From NCBI RefSeq assembly GCF_001905795.1, contig NZ_LIXJ01000039.1:1-59701 (forward strand): a DNA stretch of 59,701 bases. Reading direction: 5' to 3'. Shown piece by piece: positions 51,147 through 59,234 of this stretch; position 1 is the stretch's first letter, and every line of letters begins with the position of its first letter. Origin of the DNA: Streptomyces sp. CB01580. GTDB lineage: Bacteria > Actinomycetota > Actinomycetes > Streptomycetales > Streptomycetaceae. The translations under genes and the position numbers were made by a program. The notes beneath the pieces are model-generated. The model did no database searches and was not told where the DNA came from. It saw only the letters and a list, made by a program, of their open reading frames with translations.

Positions 51147-52480
51147 TTATTGCTCCTCTGGGCGGTCAGATTCTCCAGTACGGGAACGGTGTCGTGCGGG
51201 CTCGGCATCGCCAGGTGTTCCTCGCGCAGCCGCGCCGCTCCCTCCCGGAAGGACGGCTCCTCCAGGACACGGCTGATCTGTGCGCGCATCGCCGTCGAGG
51301 ACGGGCTGGCGATGTCGAGGACCAGTCCGGCGCCCCGGGCGAGCACCTGGCGTACGGAGACGGGGGACGCGGCATGCTTCGTCGCGCCCATGCCTTCGTC
51401 CCCCTGGACCGCCTGGACGTCCGCTTCGGGGGTGTCGGTGATGAGCTGCGGCACGTTCAGGGACGCCGCCGCCGAGTAGGTGGCGAGGCCACCGTGGTGG
51501 ATGAGGGCGGAGCACGTCGGCACGAGCTGGTCCAGCGGCAGGTAGTCGACGGTGCGGACGTTGTCGGGGAGCCGGGTGACCCCGGCGAGCTGTTTGGCGT
51601 TCAGGGTGGCGACGACCTCGATGTCGAGCGTCGACACCGCGTCGAGCAGTTCGGGGACGTGGTCCCAGCCGCCCTCCAGGTACTTGCGCCAGGACAGTCC
51701 CAGGGACAGGCCCACCCGGGGCCGCTCCGGCGCCGGGTGGAGCCAGTGGGGCATGACGGTCTGGCCGGAGAACGGGACCCACCGGACGCGGACCGTCGGT
51801 GTGCTCACCGGGATGCTCATCGCCTCGGACAGGGTGCTGACGGTCCACTGGCCGCGTATCAGTTCGTCGTCGAGGCGCTGGCCGTAGCGCTCGGCGACCG
51901 GGCCGAGGGTGCGGGTCAGCGGATCGTCGCCGGGGGCGGCGCCCGCGGCCGTCCGTGCCGCGAGTCTGTCGACCGACCAACCCCACCAGTCCGGCGCCGT
52001 GATGAGGCGGGCGTGCGCCGAGCCGCAGTCGCGGGCCGCGACTGCGGCTCCGGGGAAGCACGGGTCCCACAACACCAGGTCGGGACGCCAGCTCCGGGTG
52101 AACGCGACGAGGGCGTCCATGGCCGGGCGCGGCTCCCCCGGAGGGGCGTCGTAGGGGTGGAAGTCCCACATGGCCGGCAACATGAACTGGCTGAAGGTGT
52201 CCCAGAGCTCGCGGTCGGCGGCGTCGAGATCGAGCTCGTCGGTGACGCGTGCGACCTTCGCGCGCTCGTCGGTGTAGGCCCTTCCCGGTCCTGCGGGAAC
52301 GGGCATGTCGTGCGGGTTTCCGAGCGGTACGGCGGTGAGGCCGGTGGCCGCGATGGTCTCGGAGATCTCCGGGTGGGCCGCGACACAGACCTCGTGGCCC
52401 GCGCTTCTGAGCGCCCAGGCGAGGGGTACCACGGGGTAGAGGTGCGAGGGGTTGGGCCAGACGGTGAACAGGACGCGCAT
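51143..52480 (-). CDS. Glycosyltransferase, activator-dependent type (SgcA6-like)
   Basis: 445 residues. GT-B fold of the family 1 antibiotic glycosyltransferases: N-terminal VLFTVWPNPSHLYPVVPLAW and ALRSAGHEVCVAAHPE; C-terminal nucleotide-binding VDYLPLDQLVPTCSALIHHG with GLATYSAAASLNVPQLI as the HxGxGT-like PSPG motif (here HHGGLATYS). The wording resembles EryCIII/CalG/SgcA6 enzymes that use dTDP-sugars. No separate P450-like activator protein (EryCII type) is in the window. It lies 36 bp after the exported protein gene and before the aminotransferase, thus attaching the sugar made by these neighbours. Confidence 0.87.
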   Translation of the reverse strand: MRVLFTVWPNPSHLYPVVPLAWALRSAGHEVCVAAHPEISETIAATGLTAVPLGNPHDMPVPAGPGRAYTDERAKVARVTDELDLDAADRELWDTFSQFMLPAMWDFHPYDAPPGEPRPAMDALVAFTRSWRPDLVLWDPCFPGAAVAARDCGSAHARLITAPDWWGWSVDRLAARTAAGAAPGDDPLTRTLGPVAERYGQRLDDELIRGQWTVSTLSEAMSIPVSTPTVRVRWVPFSGQTVMPHWLHPAPERPRVGLSLGLSWRKYLEGGWDHVPELLDAVSTLDIEVVATLNAKQLAGVTRLPDNVRTVDYLPLDQLVPTCSALIHHGGLATYSAAASLNVPQLITDTPEADVQAVQGDEGMGATKHAASPVSVRQVLARGAGLVLDIASPSSTAMRAQISRVLEEPSFREGAARLREEHLAMPSPHDTVPVLENLTAQRSNK

Positions 52481-52516
52481 CAGGGGCCTCCCTGGGCAGG
52501 CTCGTGGCTCATGGGC

Positions 52517-54847
52517 TCAGCAGGTGATGGAGACGACCGGGCTCGGCTTGTTGAACATCATGTTCGGGTCGAACTGGACCGCCCGGTAGGTGTGGGTGCC
52601 GCTTCCCTTGCAGAGCCATTCGGCCGATGCGGTGCCGCCCGCGGGGATGACGTTCTCGGTGACGGAGTGCCACTCCGACCGGCCCGCGTCGTAGCGCATC
52701 AGCCAGAAGGTGGTCGGGGTGCCGCAGGCGTTGCGCGCCGAGCTGAGAATCCGGAATCCGCTGGAGCTCTTGTGCGGTGTCTCCGGCGCGCTGATGCACT
52801 CGCGGGGCGATGTGGGCGGAGCGGGGGGCGCGGGCGGCGCGGTCCGGTCCGTCCTGAGGGCGTTCATGGTGGTCTGCTCCAGGGTGTTGCCCCGGGAGTC
52901 GGTGAGCTGGGCGCGCAGCGAAATGCTCTTCGCCCCGCTCGGGCGGGGCACCATCGCCCGCGACTTTCCCGCCTTGTCACGCACCACGGGCACCTGCCGC
53001 CAGGAGTCGCCCTGGTCGGTGGAGACGCTGATGCGCAACGTGCTCACCTGGCCGGTGCCCGCTCCGGGGTGCGGCTCGGCCGACAGCGGCAGTGCGATGT
53101 TCTTTCCCCCCACGGGGTTGTTGTACAGGTCGACCCGGGGGAAGTACCTGACCACCCACAGCGGCAGCGGCGCCGCCTCGCCGGTGGTGTCGGACGTGAA
53201 GGTCCATACCGACTTCACCTGGTTCGACAGCCGGAACAGGGATCGCCGGTCGGCGGTGCTCTCGATGCGGAACCCGGCCTTGCCCGGGGGCACCTGTGCG
53301 TTGAGCTGTCCGCCGTCCGACTCGCCGACCAGCTTGCCGTCGCGGTAGAGCTTGACCGAGGCGCTGTCGGTCAGCGAGCCCGCCCGGTGGTCGTCCTGGT
53401 CGGTGAAGAGGGGGACGCCCGCCCACATCCTGTCGCCGTCGCGGCCCGCGTGGTCGGGACGGAAGAGGAAGGGGGCGAACACGGCGGCGTTCCATCGCTC
53501 CGTGGTGCGTTCGCCGGCTCGGTACGCCCGGTAGTCGGATCCCATGGCCGTCGCGTACACGGGGAACCCGTCGGCTCCGGTGATCTGTTCGCCGAACGCC
53601 CCGGACCACTGGGTGTCGCGGGTGTCCAGGTAGTGGGTGACCCTGGCGGGCAGATCGAAGGGGAGCATGGTCCCGGACACCGCGGCGAAGCCCGGGGCCA
53701 TGCCGAAGAAGCCCTTCACACCGCGCCGCTCGGCGGTCTGGGTGTTGTGCGCCGCGTCCACCCGGGCCAGCTCCGCGTCATGGACCGTGCGCGCGAAGCC
53801 CGTGAAGAACCCGCCGTGCTTGGTGTTGAGCAGGTGGTAGCTGTACGGGGTGTTCTTGAAGTCGCCGGCCGGCCCGGGGACGCCCCAGGTCGAGGAGAGG
53901 CCCGACGTCATCTCCCCGTCGGCGACCGAGGGCCCTTGCTGGGCGGTGTAGAGCCGCCCGAAAGTCGTGGATCCCAGCGAGACGCTGAAGACGCTGTCGC
54001 CGAACCGGCGTTCGATCCCGACGTCGACCGCGGCCGGCCTCGCTCCCTTGCGGGCGACGGTCGTCGTCACCGGTTCGGTGGTGCGGGCGTCGGCCGTGAT
54101 CCGGGTGTCCCGGGTCAGATCGAGCAGGGGGCGGACGATCCGGTGCCAGTCGGCGTTCCGGTCGACGATGTCGGAGACCAGCATGTAGCGGCCGGGGGGC
54201 AGGCGGAGGTCCGCGGTGCCGTCCTCGTCGTGGAGGAATTCGCGTACGGGTACGTTCAGGCCGATCACCATCGTCTCGGCGTCGGCTGCGGGAGCGCCGT
54301 CCCTGCCGAGGTGTCTCACCGTGAGCGCGCGGGTGACTCCCATCCGGGCGGACGGGCTGCTGTCGGCCTCGAAGCCGCCGCCGCCCGCCGCGCCGACGGT
54401 GCTGTCGGTGCCGCGCAAACTCTTCCAGAAGCTCGCCAGTTTCGCGGTGGGCACCCGGCGCTCGGTGCCGTCCACGGTCAGCGGCAGTTCCGTGGCCCGG
54501 TCGTCGTGCTCGGCCTTCACCAGCGCCGTGACGTCGAAGAGCCGCCGGTCGACCCGGCCCTCCCGCACCAGGTGCCGGGCGTCCTCCGGTACGACGTACT
54601 GGTGCCCGTCGATCCGGTAGCTGCTGAACCGCACTCCCTCGCGGCCTGCCGCCCGCTCGACGTCGGCCCTGGGTTCCCCCGCCCCGGACACCCGCACCCG
54701 GTCACCGGTGATCAGGGTGACGGTGCGCGCGTGGTCGTCGGTGACGCGATCGCTCTTCTGGTCCGCCCCGTTCGCCGGGGCGGCGGGCGCCGCCCCGATG
54801 CCGAGCAGCGCTGCCGTGACCAGGCCGATCAAGCCGGTCCGTATCAA
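52517..54847 (-). CDS. Exported protein: subtilase-like prodomain, no protease domain
   Basis: 776 residues from a TTG at 54847, with GGAGGT 3 bp upstream. A signal peptide (IRTGLIGLVTAALLGIGAAP, AAPANG) is followed at residues about 40-125 by a stretch like the I9/S8-associated N-terminal domain of Streptomyces subtilases (VTLITGDRVRVSGAG, GVRFSSYRIDGHQYVVPEDA, VDRRLFDVTALV). Instead of the Asp-His-Ser catalytic domain the chain goes on with beta-rich domains like those C-terminal in such proteases (TRALTVRHLGRDGAPAADAE, RYMLVSDIVDRNADW). The final 95 residues contain four cysteines (ECISAPE, NACGTPT, EWLCKG, SITC). It is first in the operon with the glycosyltransferase. Function unknown. 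Confidence 0.75.
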   Translation of the reverse strand: MIRTGLIGLVTAALLGIGAAPAAPANGADQKSDRVTDDHARTVTLITGDRVRVSGAGEPRADVERAAGREGVRFSSYRIDGHQYVVPEDARHLVREGRVDRRLFDVTALVKAEHDDRATELPLTVDGTERRVPTAKLASFWKSLRGTDSTVGAAGGGGFEADSSPSARMGVTRALTVRHLGRDGAPAADAETMVIGLNVPVREFLHDEDGTADLRLPPGRYMLVSDIVDRNADWHRIVRPLLDLTRDTRITADARTTEPVTTTVARKGARPAAVDVGIERRFGDSVFSVSLGSTTFGRLYTAQQGPSVADGEMTSGLSSTWGVPGPAGDFKNTPYSYHLLNTKHGGFFTGFARTVHDAELARVDAAHNTQTAERRGVKGFFGMAPGFAAVSGTMLPFDLPARVTHYLDTRDTQWSGAFGEQITGADGFPVYATAMGSDYRAYRAGERTTERWNAAVFAPFLFRPDHAGRDGDRMWAGVPLFTDQDDHRAGSLTDSASVKLYRDGKLVGESDGGQLNAQVPPGKAGFRIESTADRRSLFRLSNQVKSVWTFTSDTTGEAAPLPLWVVRYFPRVDLYNNPVGGKNIALPLSAEPHPGAGTGQVSTLRISVSTDQGDSWRQVPVVRDKAGKSRAMVPRPSGAKSISLRAQLTDSRGNTLEQTTMNALRTDRTAPPAPPAPPTSPRECISAPETPHKSSSGFRILSSARNACGTPTTFWLMRYDAGRSEWHSVTENVIPAGGTASAEWLCKGSGTHTYRAVQFDPNMMFNKPSPVVSITC

Positions 54848-54920
54848 CGTACCTCCCAAGTGACGGGTGTTCGAGGTGTCCGAGATCCATCGCCATGGTG
54901 GTGCGCGCGCGCCCTGCTCG

Positions 54921-54957
54921 GCATCTCCTGGAATGCGGTGCGCAATCCAGGAGATGC
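54921..54957. promoter_or_regulatory. 12-bp perfect inverted repeat in a divergent promoter region
   Basis: GCATCTCCTGGA (54921-54932) and TCCAGGAGATGC (54946-54957) are exact reverse complements with a 13-bp spacer. They lie between the exported protein gene (start 54847) and the FAD oxygenase (start 55022), 65 bp before the latter. Either a dimeric regulator's operator or an mRNA hairpin in the 5' leader. Confidence 0.5.
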
Positions 54958-55021
54958 AAGCCGTGAACGAGGGACGCGAGGGTCTGAGCACGAGACGCGA
55001 AACAGAAGGAGGTGCCCCTCG

Positions 55022-56407
55022 ATGACCAGCCGCGCCAGGAACCGTGCCGTGGTGCTCGGCGGGAGCATGGCCGGGATCCTCGCCGCCCGGGTGCTCGCCG
55101 AGTTCTACTCGGACGTGGTGGTGATCGACCGTGACAAGGTGGTCGGCGTCCACGAGCCCCGCCGTGGCACCCCGCACGCCCGTCACGCCCATGGCCTGCA
55201 CGCCCGCGGCCAGCTGATCCTGGAGGAGCTCTTCCCCGGCTTCACCGAGGACCTGGCCGCCGCCGGGGTGCCGGTCGGCGACCTCGGGGAGATGCGGTGG
55301 TTCTTCAACGCGCGCCGCCTGCGGCCGGCCAGAACCGGGCTGAAGTCGCTGACGCCGCCCCGGCCCTATCTGGAGGGATGTGTACGGGAGCGGGTCGGGG
55401 CCCTGCCCAACGTGGTGTTCCGGGAGGAACACCAGATCCTCGGGCTGAACGCGACCCCGGCCCGTGACCGGGTGACCGGGGTGCGCATCCTGCGGACCGC
55501 GAGCGGCGTCGAGGAGGAACTGGAGGCGGACCTGGTGGTCGACGCCACGGGCCGAGGCTCGCGCACTCCGGTCTGGTTGGAGGAGTTCGGGTACCGGCGG
55601 CCCGATGAGGAGCGGGTCAAGGTGGACCTGGCGTACACCACCCGGCACTACAGGACCGAGCCCGGGATGTTCGACGGAGTCCAGTCGATCAACCCGGTGG
55701 CCTCGCCCGACCACCCGCGCGGCGCGTTCTTCGGCCAGGTCGGCCCGGACCGGTGCATCCTGTCGCTGACCGGCATCCTGGGCGACCAGCCGCCCACCGA
55801 GCCCGACGCGTTCCTGGAGTTCGTACGGTCCCTGCCCGTGCCGGACGTGTACGACGCGGTCCGTGGTGCCGAGCCGCTCGACGATCCGGTGTCCTTCCGG
55901 TTCCCGGCGAGCGTGCGGCGGCGTTACGAGCGGCTGTCCCGCTTCCCCGACGGCCTGCTCGTCATGGGCGATGCCTCGTGCAGCTTCAATCCGGTCTATG
56001 GCCAAGGCATGAGCGTCGCCGCGATCGAGACGATGGCGCTGCGCGACCGGCTCCGGCTCGACGGGCCCGTGGCGCCCCGGCTGTTCCACCGGGACGTGTC
56101 CCGCGCCATCGACATCCCCTGGGACGTCTCGGCGGGCGGTGATCTCGCCTTCCCCGGGGTCGAGGGACGCCGCACGCTGAAGGTGAACATGGGCAACGCG
56201 TACATGGCGCGGGTGCAGTACGCGGCGACCAAGGACGAACGGCTGGCCGACGGCATGATGCGGGTGGCCGGACTCATCGATCCGCCGCAGTCCCTGATGC
56301 GCCCGGCCACCGTCCTGCGGGTCCTGCGCCATGCCACGCGGCGTCCGCCGAAGGCGCCGGCGCGGCCGGCGGCCGCCGATCCGGTGGCGCCGGGGCACAC
56401 CAGTTGA
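55022..56407 (+). CDS. FAD-dependent oxygenase (group A type)
   Basis: 461 residues from the ATG at 55022 (GAAGGAGGTG upstream). N-terminal dinucleotide fold VVLGGSMAGILAARVLAEFY (GxSxxG), then VVDATGRGSRTPVWLEEFGY (DATG-type second motif) and, at about residue 318, LLVMGDASCSFNPVYGQGMS, the FAD-ribityl motif of aromatic hydroxylases and halogenases. The HARHAHGLHARG segment replaces the usual substrate loop, as in a group of actinobacterial oxygenases. No WxWxIP motif is seen, so halogenase activity is unlikely. It is first in an operon with the N-methyltransferase and should oxidise a peripheral ring or sugar. Confidence 0.8.
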   Translation: MTSRARNRAVVLGGSMAGILAARVLAEFYSDVVVIDRDKVVGVHEPRRGTPHARHAHGLHARGQLILEELFPGFTEDLAAAGVPVGDLGEMRWFFNARRLRPARTGLKSLTPPRPYLEGCVRERVGALPNVVFREEHQILGLNATPARDRVTGVRILRTASGVEEELEADLVVDATGRGSRTPVWLEEFGYRRPDEERVKVDLAYTTRHYRTEPGMFDGVQSINPVASPDHPRGAFFGQVGPDRCILSLTGILGDQPPTEPDAFLEFVRSLPVPDVYDAVRGAEPLDDPVSFRFPASVRRRYERLSRFPDGLLVMGDASCSFNPVYGQGMSVAAIETMALRDRLRLDGPVAPRLFHRDVSRAIDIPWDVSAGGDLAFPGVEGRRTLKVNMGNAYMARVQYAATKDERLADGMMRVAGLIDPPQSLMRPATVLRVLRHATRRPPKAPARPAAADPVAPGHTS

Positions 56408-56429
56408 ACCGCTCAGGAGAGGGATCACC

Positions 56430-57146
56430 TTGTTCGCCCAGCAACTCGCCCTGATCTACGACCTGGTGTACAAGGCCCGGGGCCAGGACTTCCGGGTCGA
56501 GTCGGAGCTGGTGACCGAGATCGTCCGGGCCCGCCACCCCTCGGCGGCCTCGCTGCTCGATGTGGGCTGCGGCACCGGCGAGCACCTGCTGACGCTCTGC
56601 CGGAGGTTCGGCCATGTGGAGGGGATCGACCTGTCGGAGCCGATGGTCGAGGTCGCCCGGGACAAGCTCCCCGGGACGGTTCTCCATGTGGCGGACATGC
56701 GCGACTTCAGCCTGGGGCGCACCTTCGACGTGGTGATCTCGCTCTCCACCGCGGTCGCCTACCTTCCCTCTCCGCGGGACCTGGCGACGGCGCTCCGGCA
56801 GATGGTCCGGCATCTCGCGCCGGGAGGCGTGTTGATCGTGGAGCCCTGGTATTTCCCCGATACGTTCCTCGACGGGCACATCGCCGCCGATGTGGTCCGG
56901 GGCGACGGGCGCACCGTGTCGCGGGTCTCGCACACCCGGCGGTTCCCGGGGTCGGCCCGGGTGGACAGCCACTACGTGGTCGCCGACCCGCACGGCATCG
57001 AACATTTCACCGAGAGCCATGTCTTCGGCCTGTGGACCCAGGGGCAGTATCTGGACGCGCTCGCCGGCGCGGGCTGCACGGCGGAGTACCTTCCGGACGT
57101 GCAGTCGGGGCGGGGGCTGTTCGTGGCGGAGCGCGGACTGCGCTGA
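56430..57146 (+). CDS. SAM-dependent N-methyltransferase (SgcA5/DesVI-like)
   Basis: 238 residues from a TTG at 56430 (AGGAGAGGG upstream), 22 bp after the oxygenase. LLDVGCGTGEHLLTL is motif I, VEGIDLSEPMVEVAR motif II, and the opening YDLVYKARGQDFRVESELVT and VISLSTAVAYLP, MVRHLAPGGVLIVEPWYFPD resemble DesVI/TylM1 dTDP-aminosugar N,N-dimethyltransferases. It should dimethylate the amino group placed by the DegT-type aminotransferase, giving the dimethylamino sugar of C-1027-like products. It ends inside a long inverted repeat shared with the convergent epoxide hydrolase gene. Confidence 0.85.
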   Translation: MFAQQLALIYDLVYKARGQDFRVESELVTEIVRARHPSAASLLDVGCGTGEHLLTLCRRFGHVEGIDLSEPMVEVARDKLPGTVLHVADMRDFSLGRTFDVVISLSTAVAYLPSPRDLATALRQMVRHLAPGGVLIVEPWYFPDTFLDGHIAADVVRGDGRTVSRVSHTRRFPGSARVDSHYVVADPHGIEHFTESHVFGLWTQGQYLDALAGAGCTAEYLPDVQSGRGLFVAERGLR

Positions 57147-57216
57147 GGACGCCGCCTGCCCGGCCCGGAGCAGCTCCGGACCGGGCAGGCGGCGGCGTCC
57201 TCAGCGCAGTCCGCGC
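57131..57216. terminator. Giant hairpin covering both stop codons
   Basis: 57131-57170 and 57174-57216 are inverted repeats around the loop CAG (57171-57173). Only one C/T mismatch and a 3-base insertion (GCC) in the right arm disturb a stem of 40 pairs. It includes the last codons and stop of both convergent genes (both end GLR-stop). It can terminate transcription from both sides. Confidence 0.8.
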
Positions 57217-58355
57217 GCGAACTTCCGTACGTCGGCCACGAAGGCCGCCGGCTGCTCGAGCGAGGCGAAGTGACCGCCACGCTCGACCTCGGTCCAGTGG
57301 GTGATGGCCGGATACTGGCGCTCGGCGATGCTCCGTACCGGCGCGAAGTCGGGCTGGAGGACCAGGACGCCCATGGGTACGGGCACCGGCTCCGGCAGGA
57401 CTCCCGGCGTGAAGACGCCCTGCATGTACGCACGCGCCTCGTAGAACAGATGCGCGGAGGACCCTGCGGTGGCCGTCAGCCAGAAGAACATGACGTTGGT
57501 GAGCAGCGTGTCGCGGTCCACCGCGTCCTCGGGGGCCTTGTCCGAGTCGGTCCACTCCATGAACTTCTCGACGATCCAGGCGAGCTGGCCGACCGGGGAG
57601 TCGGTGAGGCCGTAGGACACCGTCTGGGGACGGGTGGCCTGCAGCTTCATGTAGCCGGAGAGTTCCTGGTCGAAACGGGCCATCTTGTCGAGCCGTTCGA
57701 AGTCGGACGGGGAGAGCTCCGCGAGCTCCCCGGGGTCGCCCGACGGGACGGTGAAGAGCATGTTGACGTGTATTCCGGCCACGCGCTCGGGGGCCAGCCG
57801 GGCGAGTTCGAGGGAGATGAACGCCCCGTGGTCGCCTCCCTGGGACAGGTAGGTGTCGTAACCGAGCCTGCGCATCAGCTCGTCCCAGACCCTGGCGATC
57901 CTGGGGTAGTCCCAGCCCGGTCCCGTCACGGGGCCCGAGAACCCATGCCCCGGCAGCGAGGGGATGACCAGGTGGAAGGCGTCGGCCGGGTCCCCTCCGT
58001 GCCGTGCCGGGTCGGTGAGGGGTTCGACGACGTCGAGGAACTCGACGATCGACCCGGGCCAGCCGTGGGTGAGGATCAGCGGCCGCGCCTCGGGCTCGGG
58101 GGACCGGATGTGCAGGACGTGGATCTGGGCGCCGTCGATCTCCGTGAGGAACTGGCGGTACTGGTTGATTCGGGCCTCGGCCGCCCGCCAGTCGTACTCC
58201 GTACGCCAGTACTCGGCGAGTCCCTTGAGGTAGTCAAGCGGCACCCCGCGCGCCCACCCGGCGTCCAGGGAGGCCCCGGGCCAGCGGGTCAGTTCCAGTC
58301 GCCGCCGCAGGTCGTCGAGGTCTTCCTCGGGGATCTCGATGTGGAAGGGTTTCAC
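57201..58355 (-). CDS. Epoxide hydrolase, SgcF-like
   Basis: 384 residues from a GTG at 58355. The N-terminal EHN domain (FHIEIPEEDLDDLRRRLELT, W...YLKGLAEYWRTEYDWRAAEA) precedes an alpha/beta hydrolase fold with LTHGWPGSIVEFLDVVEPL (oxyanion HGWP), nucleophile Asp175 in SQGGDHGAF, and a C-terminal His in ERGGHFASLEQP. SgcF, NcsF and KedF open an epoxide of the nine-membered enediyne core to a diol; this protein has the same build. It forms a two-gene unit with the mycothiol-type protein upstream (52 bp). Confidence 0.9.
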   Translation of the reverse strand: MKPFHIEIPEEDLDDLRRRLELTRWPGASLDAGWARGVPLDYLKGLAEYWRTEYDWRAAEARINQYRQFLTEIDGAQIHVLHIRSPEPEARPLILTHGWPGSIVEFLDVVEPLTDPARHGGDPADAFHLVIPSLPGHGFSGPVTGPGWDYPRIARVWDELMRRLGYDTYLSQGGDHGAFISLELARLAPERVAGIHVNMLFTVPSGDPGELAELSPSDFERLDKMARFDQELSGYMKLQATRPQTVSYGLTDSPVGQLAWIVEKFMEWTDSDKAPEDAVDRDTLLTNVMFFWLTATAGSSAHLFYEARAYMQGVFTPGVLPEPVPVPMGVLVLQPDFAPVRSIAERQYPAITHWTEVERGGHFASLEQPAAFVADVRKFARGLR

Positions 58356-58407
58356 GTGGCCCTTTCTGGTGTGGATATGGTTCCGGGCGGTCACGGGCGC
58401 CCGTCCC

Positions 58408-59211
58408 TCACCGGGGTGTGCCGGAGAACTGGCCGGGCCTGCGGCCCTCACCGGCCGGGCCCCGGTAGGCCTGGGCGATGTCGAGCCAGTGGTCGGCCGC
58501 GCCCTCGGTGGCGGTGAGGGCGAGGTCGTCGCGGTGGCGGCGCCGGGTGACGAGCAGACAGAAGTCATGGGCGGGGCCGGTGATCCGCTGGGTCGCCTCC
58601 GCAGGACCGTACTCCCACAACTCCCCTGTGGGGGAGGTGAGTTCGAACCGAAAGGGCTCGGAGGGCGGAGTGAGGCCGCGCGCCTGGTAGCCGAAAGCCT
58701 GGGTCAGCACGGCGAATCCGGCCACGTGGCGCAGCCACTGGGCCGGTTCGCGGCGGACGCCGATGGCGTCGGCGATGTCCTGACCGTGGGCGAAGGTCTC
58801 CATGAGCCCCGCGCAGGCGAGTACGGCCGGCGGCAGCGGGTTGACCAGCCAGGGCACCGTCTGTCCCGGCGGGACGGCGGCGAGGGCCTCGATGGTGGCC
58901 GCGCGCTCGGCGCGCCAGCGCGCGAGCAGCGCCTGCGGGGTGTCGGAGGTGTAGGCGGCCAGTGCGGCGTTGACCGCACCGTCGAAATCGCCGGAGGCCT
59001 TCTCGGTCATGACCCGGAACGCCTCCGGGTCGGACGCCGCCGTACCGGCGAGCCGATAGACGAAGACGAGGTGGGCTATCTGGTCGGTGACGGTCCAGCC
59101 GGGGGCCGGAGTGTCCAGCGCCCACTGGGTGTCGTCGAGGTCGGCCACCATGCGGTCGGTCTCGTCGCCTGCCGCCGCCAAGTCCTTGAGCACGTTCGCC
59201 AAATCGGACAT
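58408..59211 (-). CDS. TIGR03084-type DinB/mycothiol isomerase-like protein
   Basis: 267 residues from the ATG at 59211. The sequence LDDTQWALDTPAPGWTVTDQ followed by IAHLVFVYRLAG, LMETFAHGQDIADAIG and the C-terminal half (FELTSPTGELWEYGPAEATQ, RITGPAHDFCLLVTRRRHRD) fit the actinobacterial maleylpyruvate isomerase-like family with a metal-binding H-x-H region (IAHLV, FAHGQD) and an SCP2-like end. Mycothiol-dependent chemistry is common in the family. Next to an epoxide hydrolase it may detoxify the reactive product or intermediate. Its role in enediyne clusters is not established to my knowledge. Confidence 0.8.
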   Translation of the reverse strand: MSDLANVLKDLAAAGDETDRMVADLDDTQWALDTPAPGWTVTDQIAHLVFVYRLAGTAASDPEAFRVMTEKASGDFDGAVNAALAAYTSDTPQALLARWRAERAATIEALAAVPPGQTVPWLVNPLPPAVLACAGLMETFAHGQDIADAIGVRREPAQWLRHVAGFAVLTQAFGYQARGLTPPSEPFRFELTSPTGELWEYGPAEATQRITGPAHDFCLLVTRRRHRDDLALTATEGAADHWLDIAQAYRGPAGEGRRPGQFSGTPR

Positions 59212-59234
59212 CGCTCGCTCTCGTCTCTGCTCGA

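Noticed and set aside
51194..55021. Upstream extension of the FAD oxygenase to a 1737-codon frame
   Set aside because: The upstream part is antisense to the glycosyltransferase and exported protein; the true start at 55022 has a consensus ribosome binding site.
55022..56407. Flavin-dependent halogenase
   Set aside because: The WxWxIP motif and the halogenase GxGxxG spacing were not found; general FAD oxygenase is the safer call.
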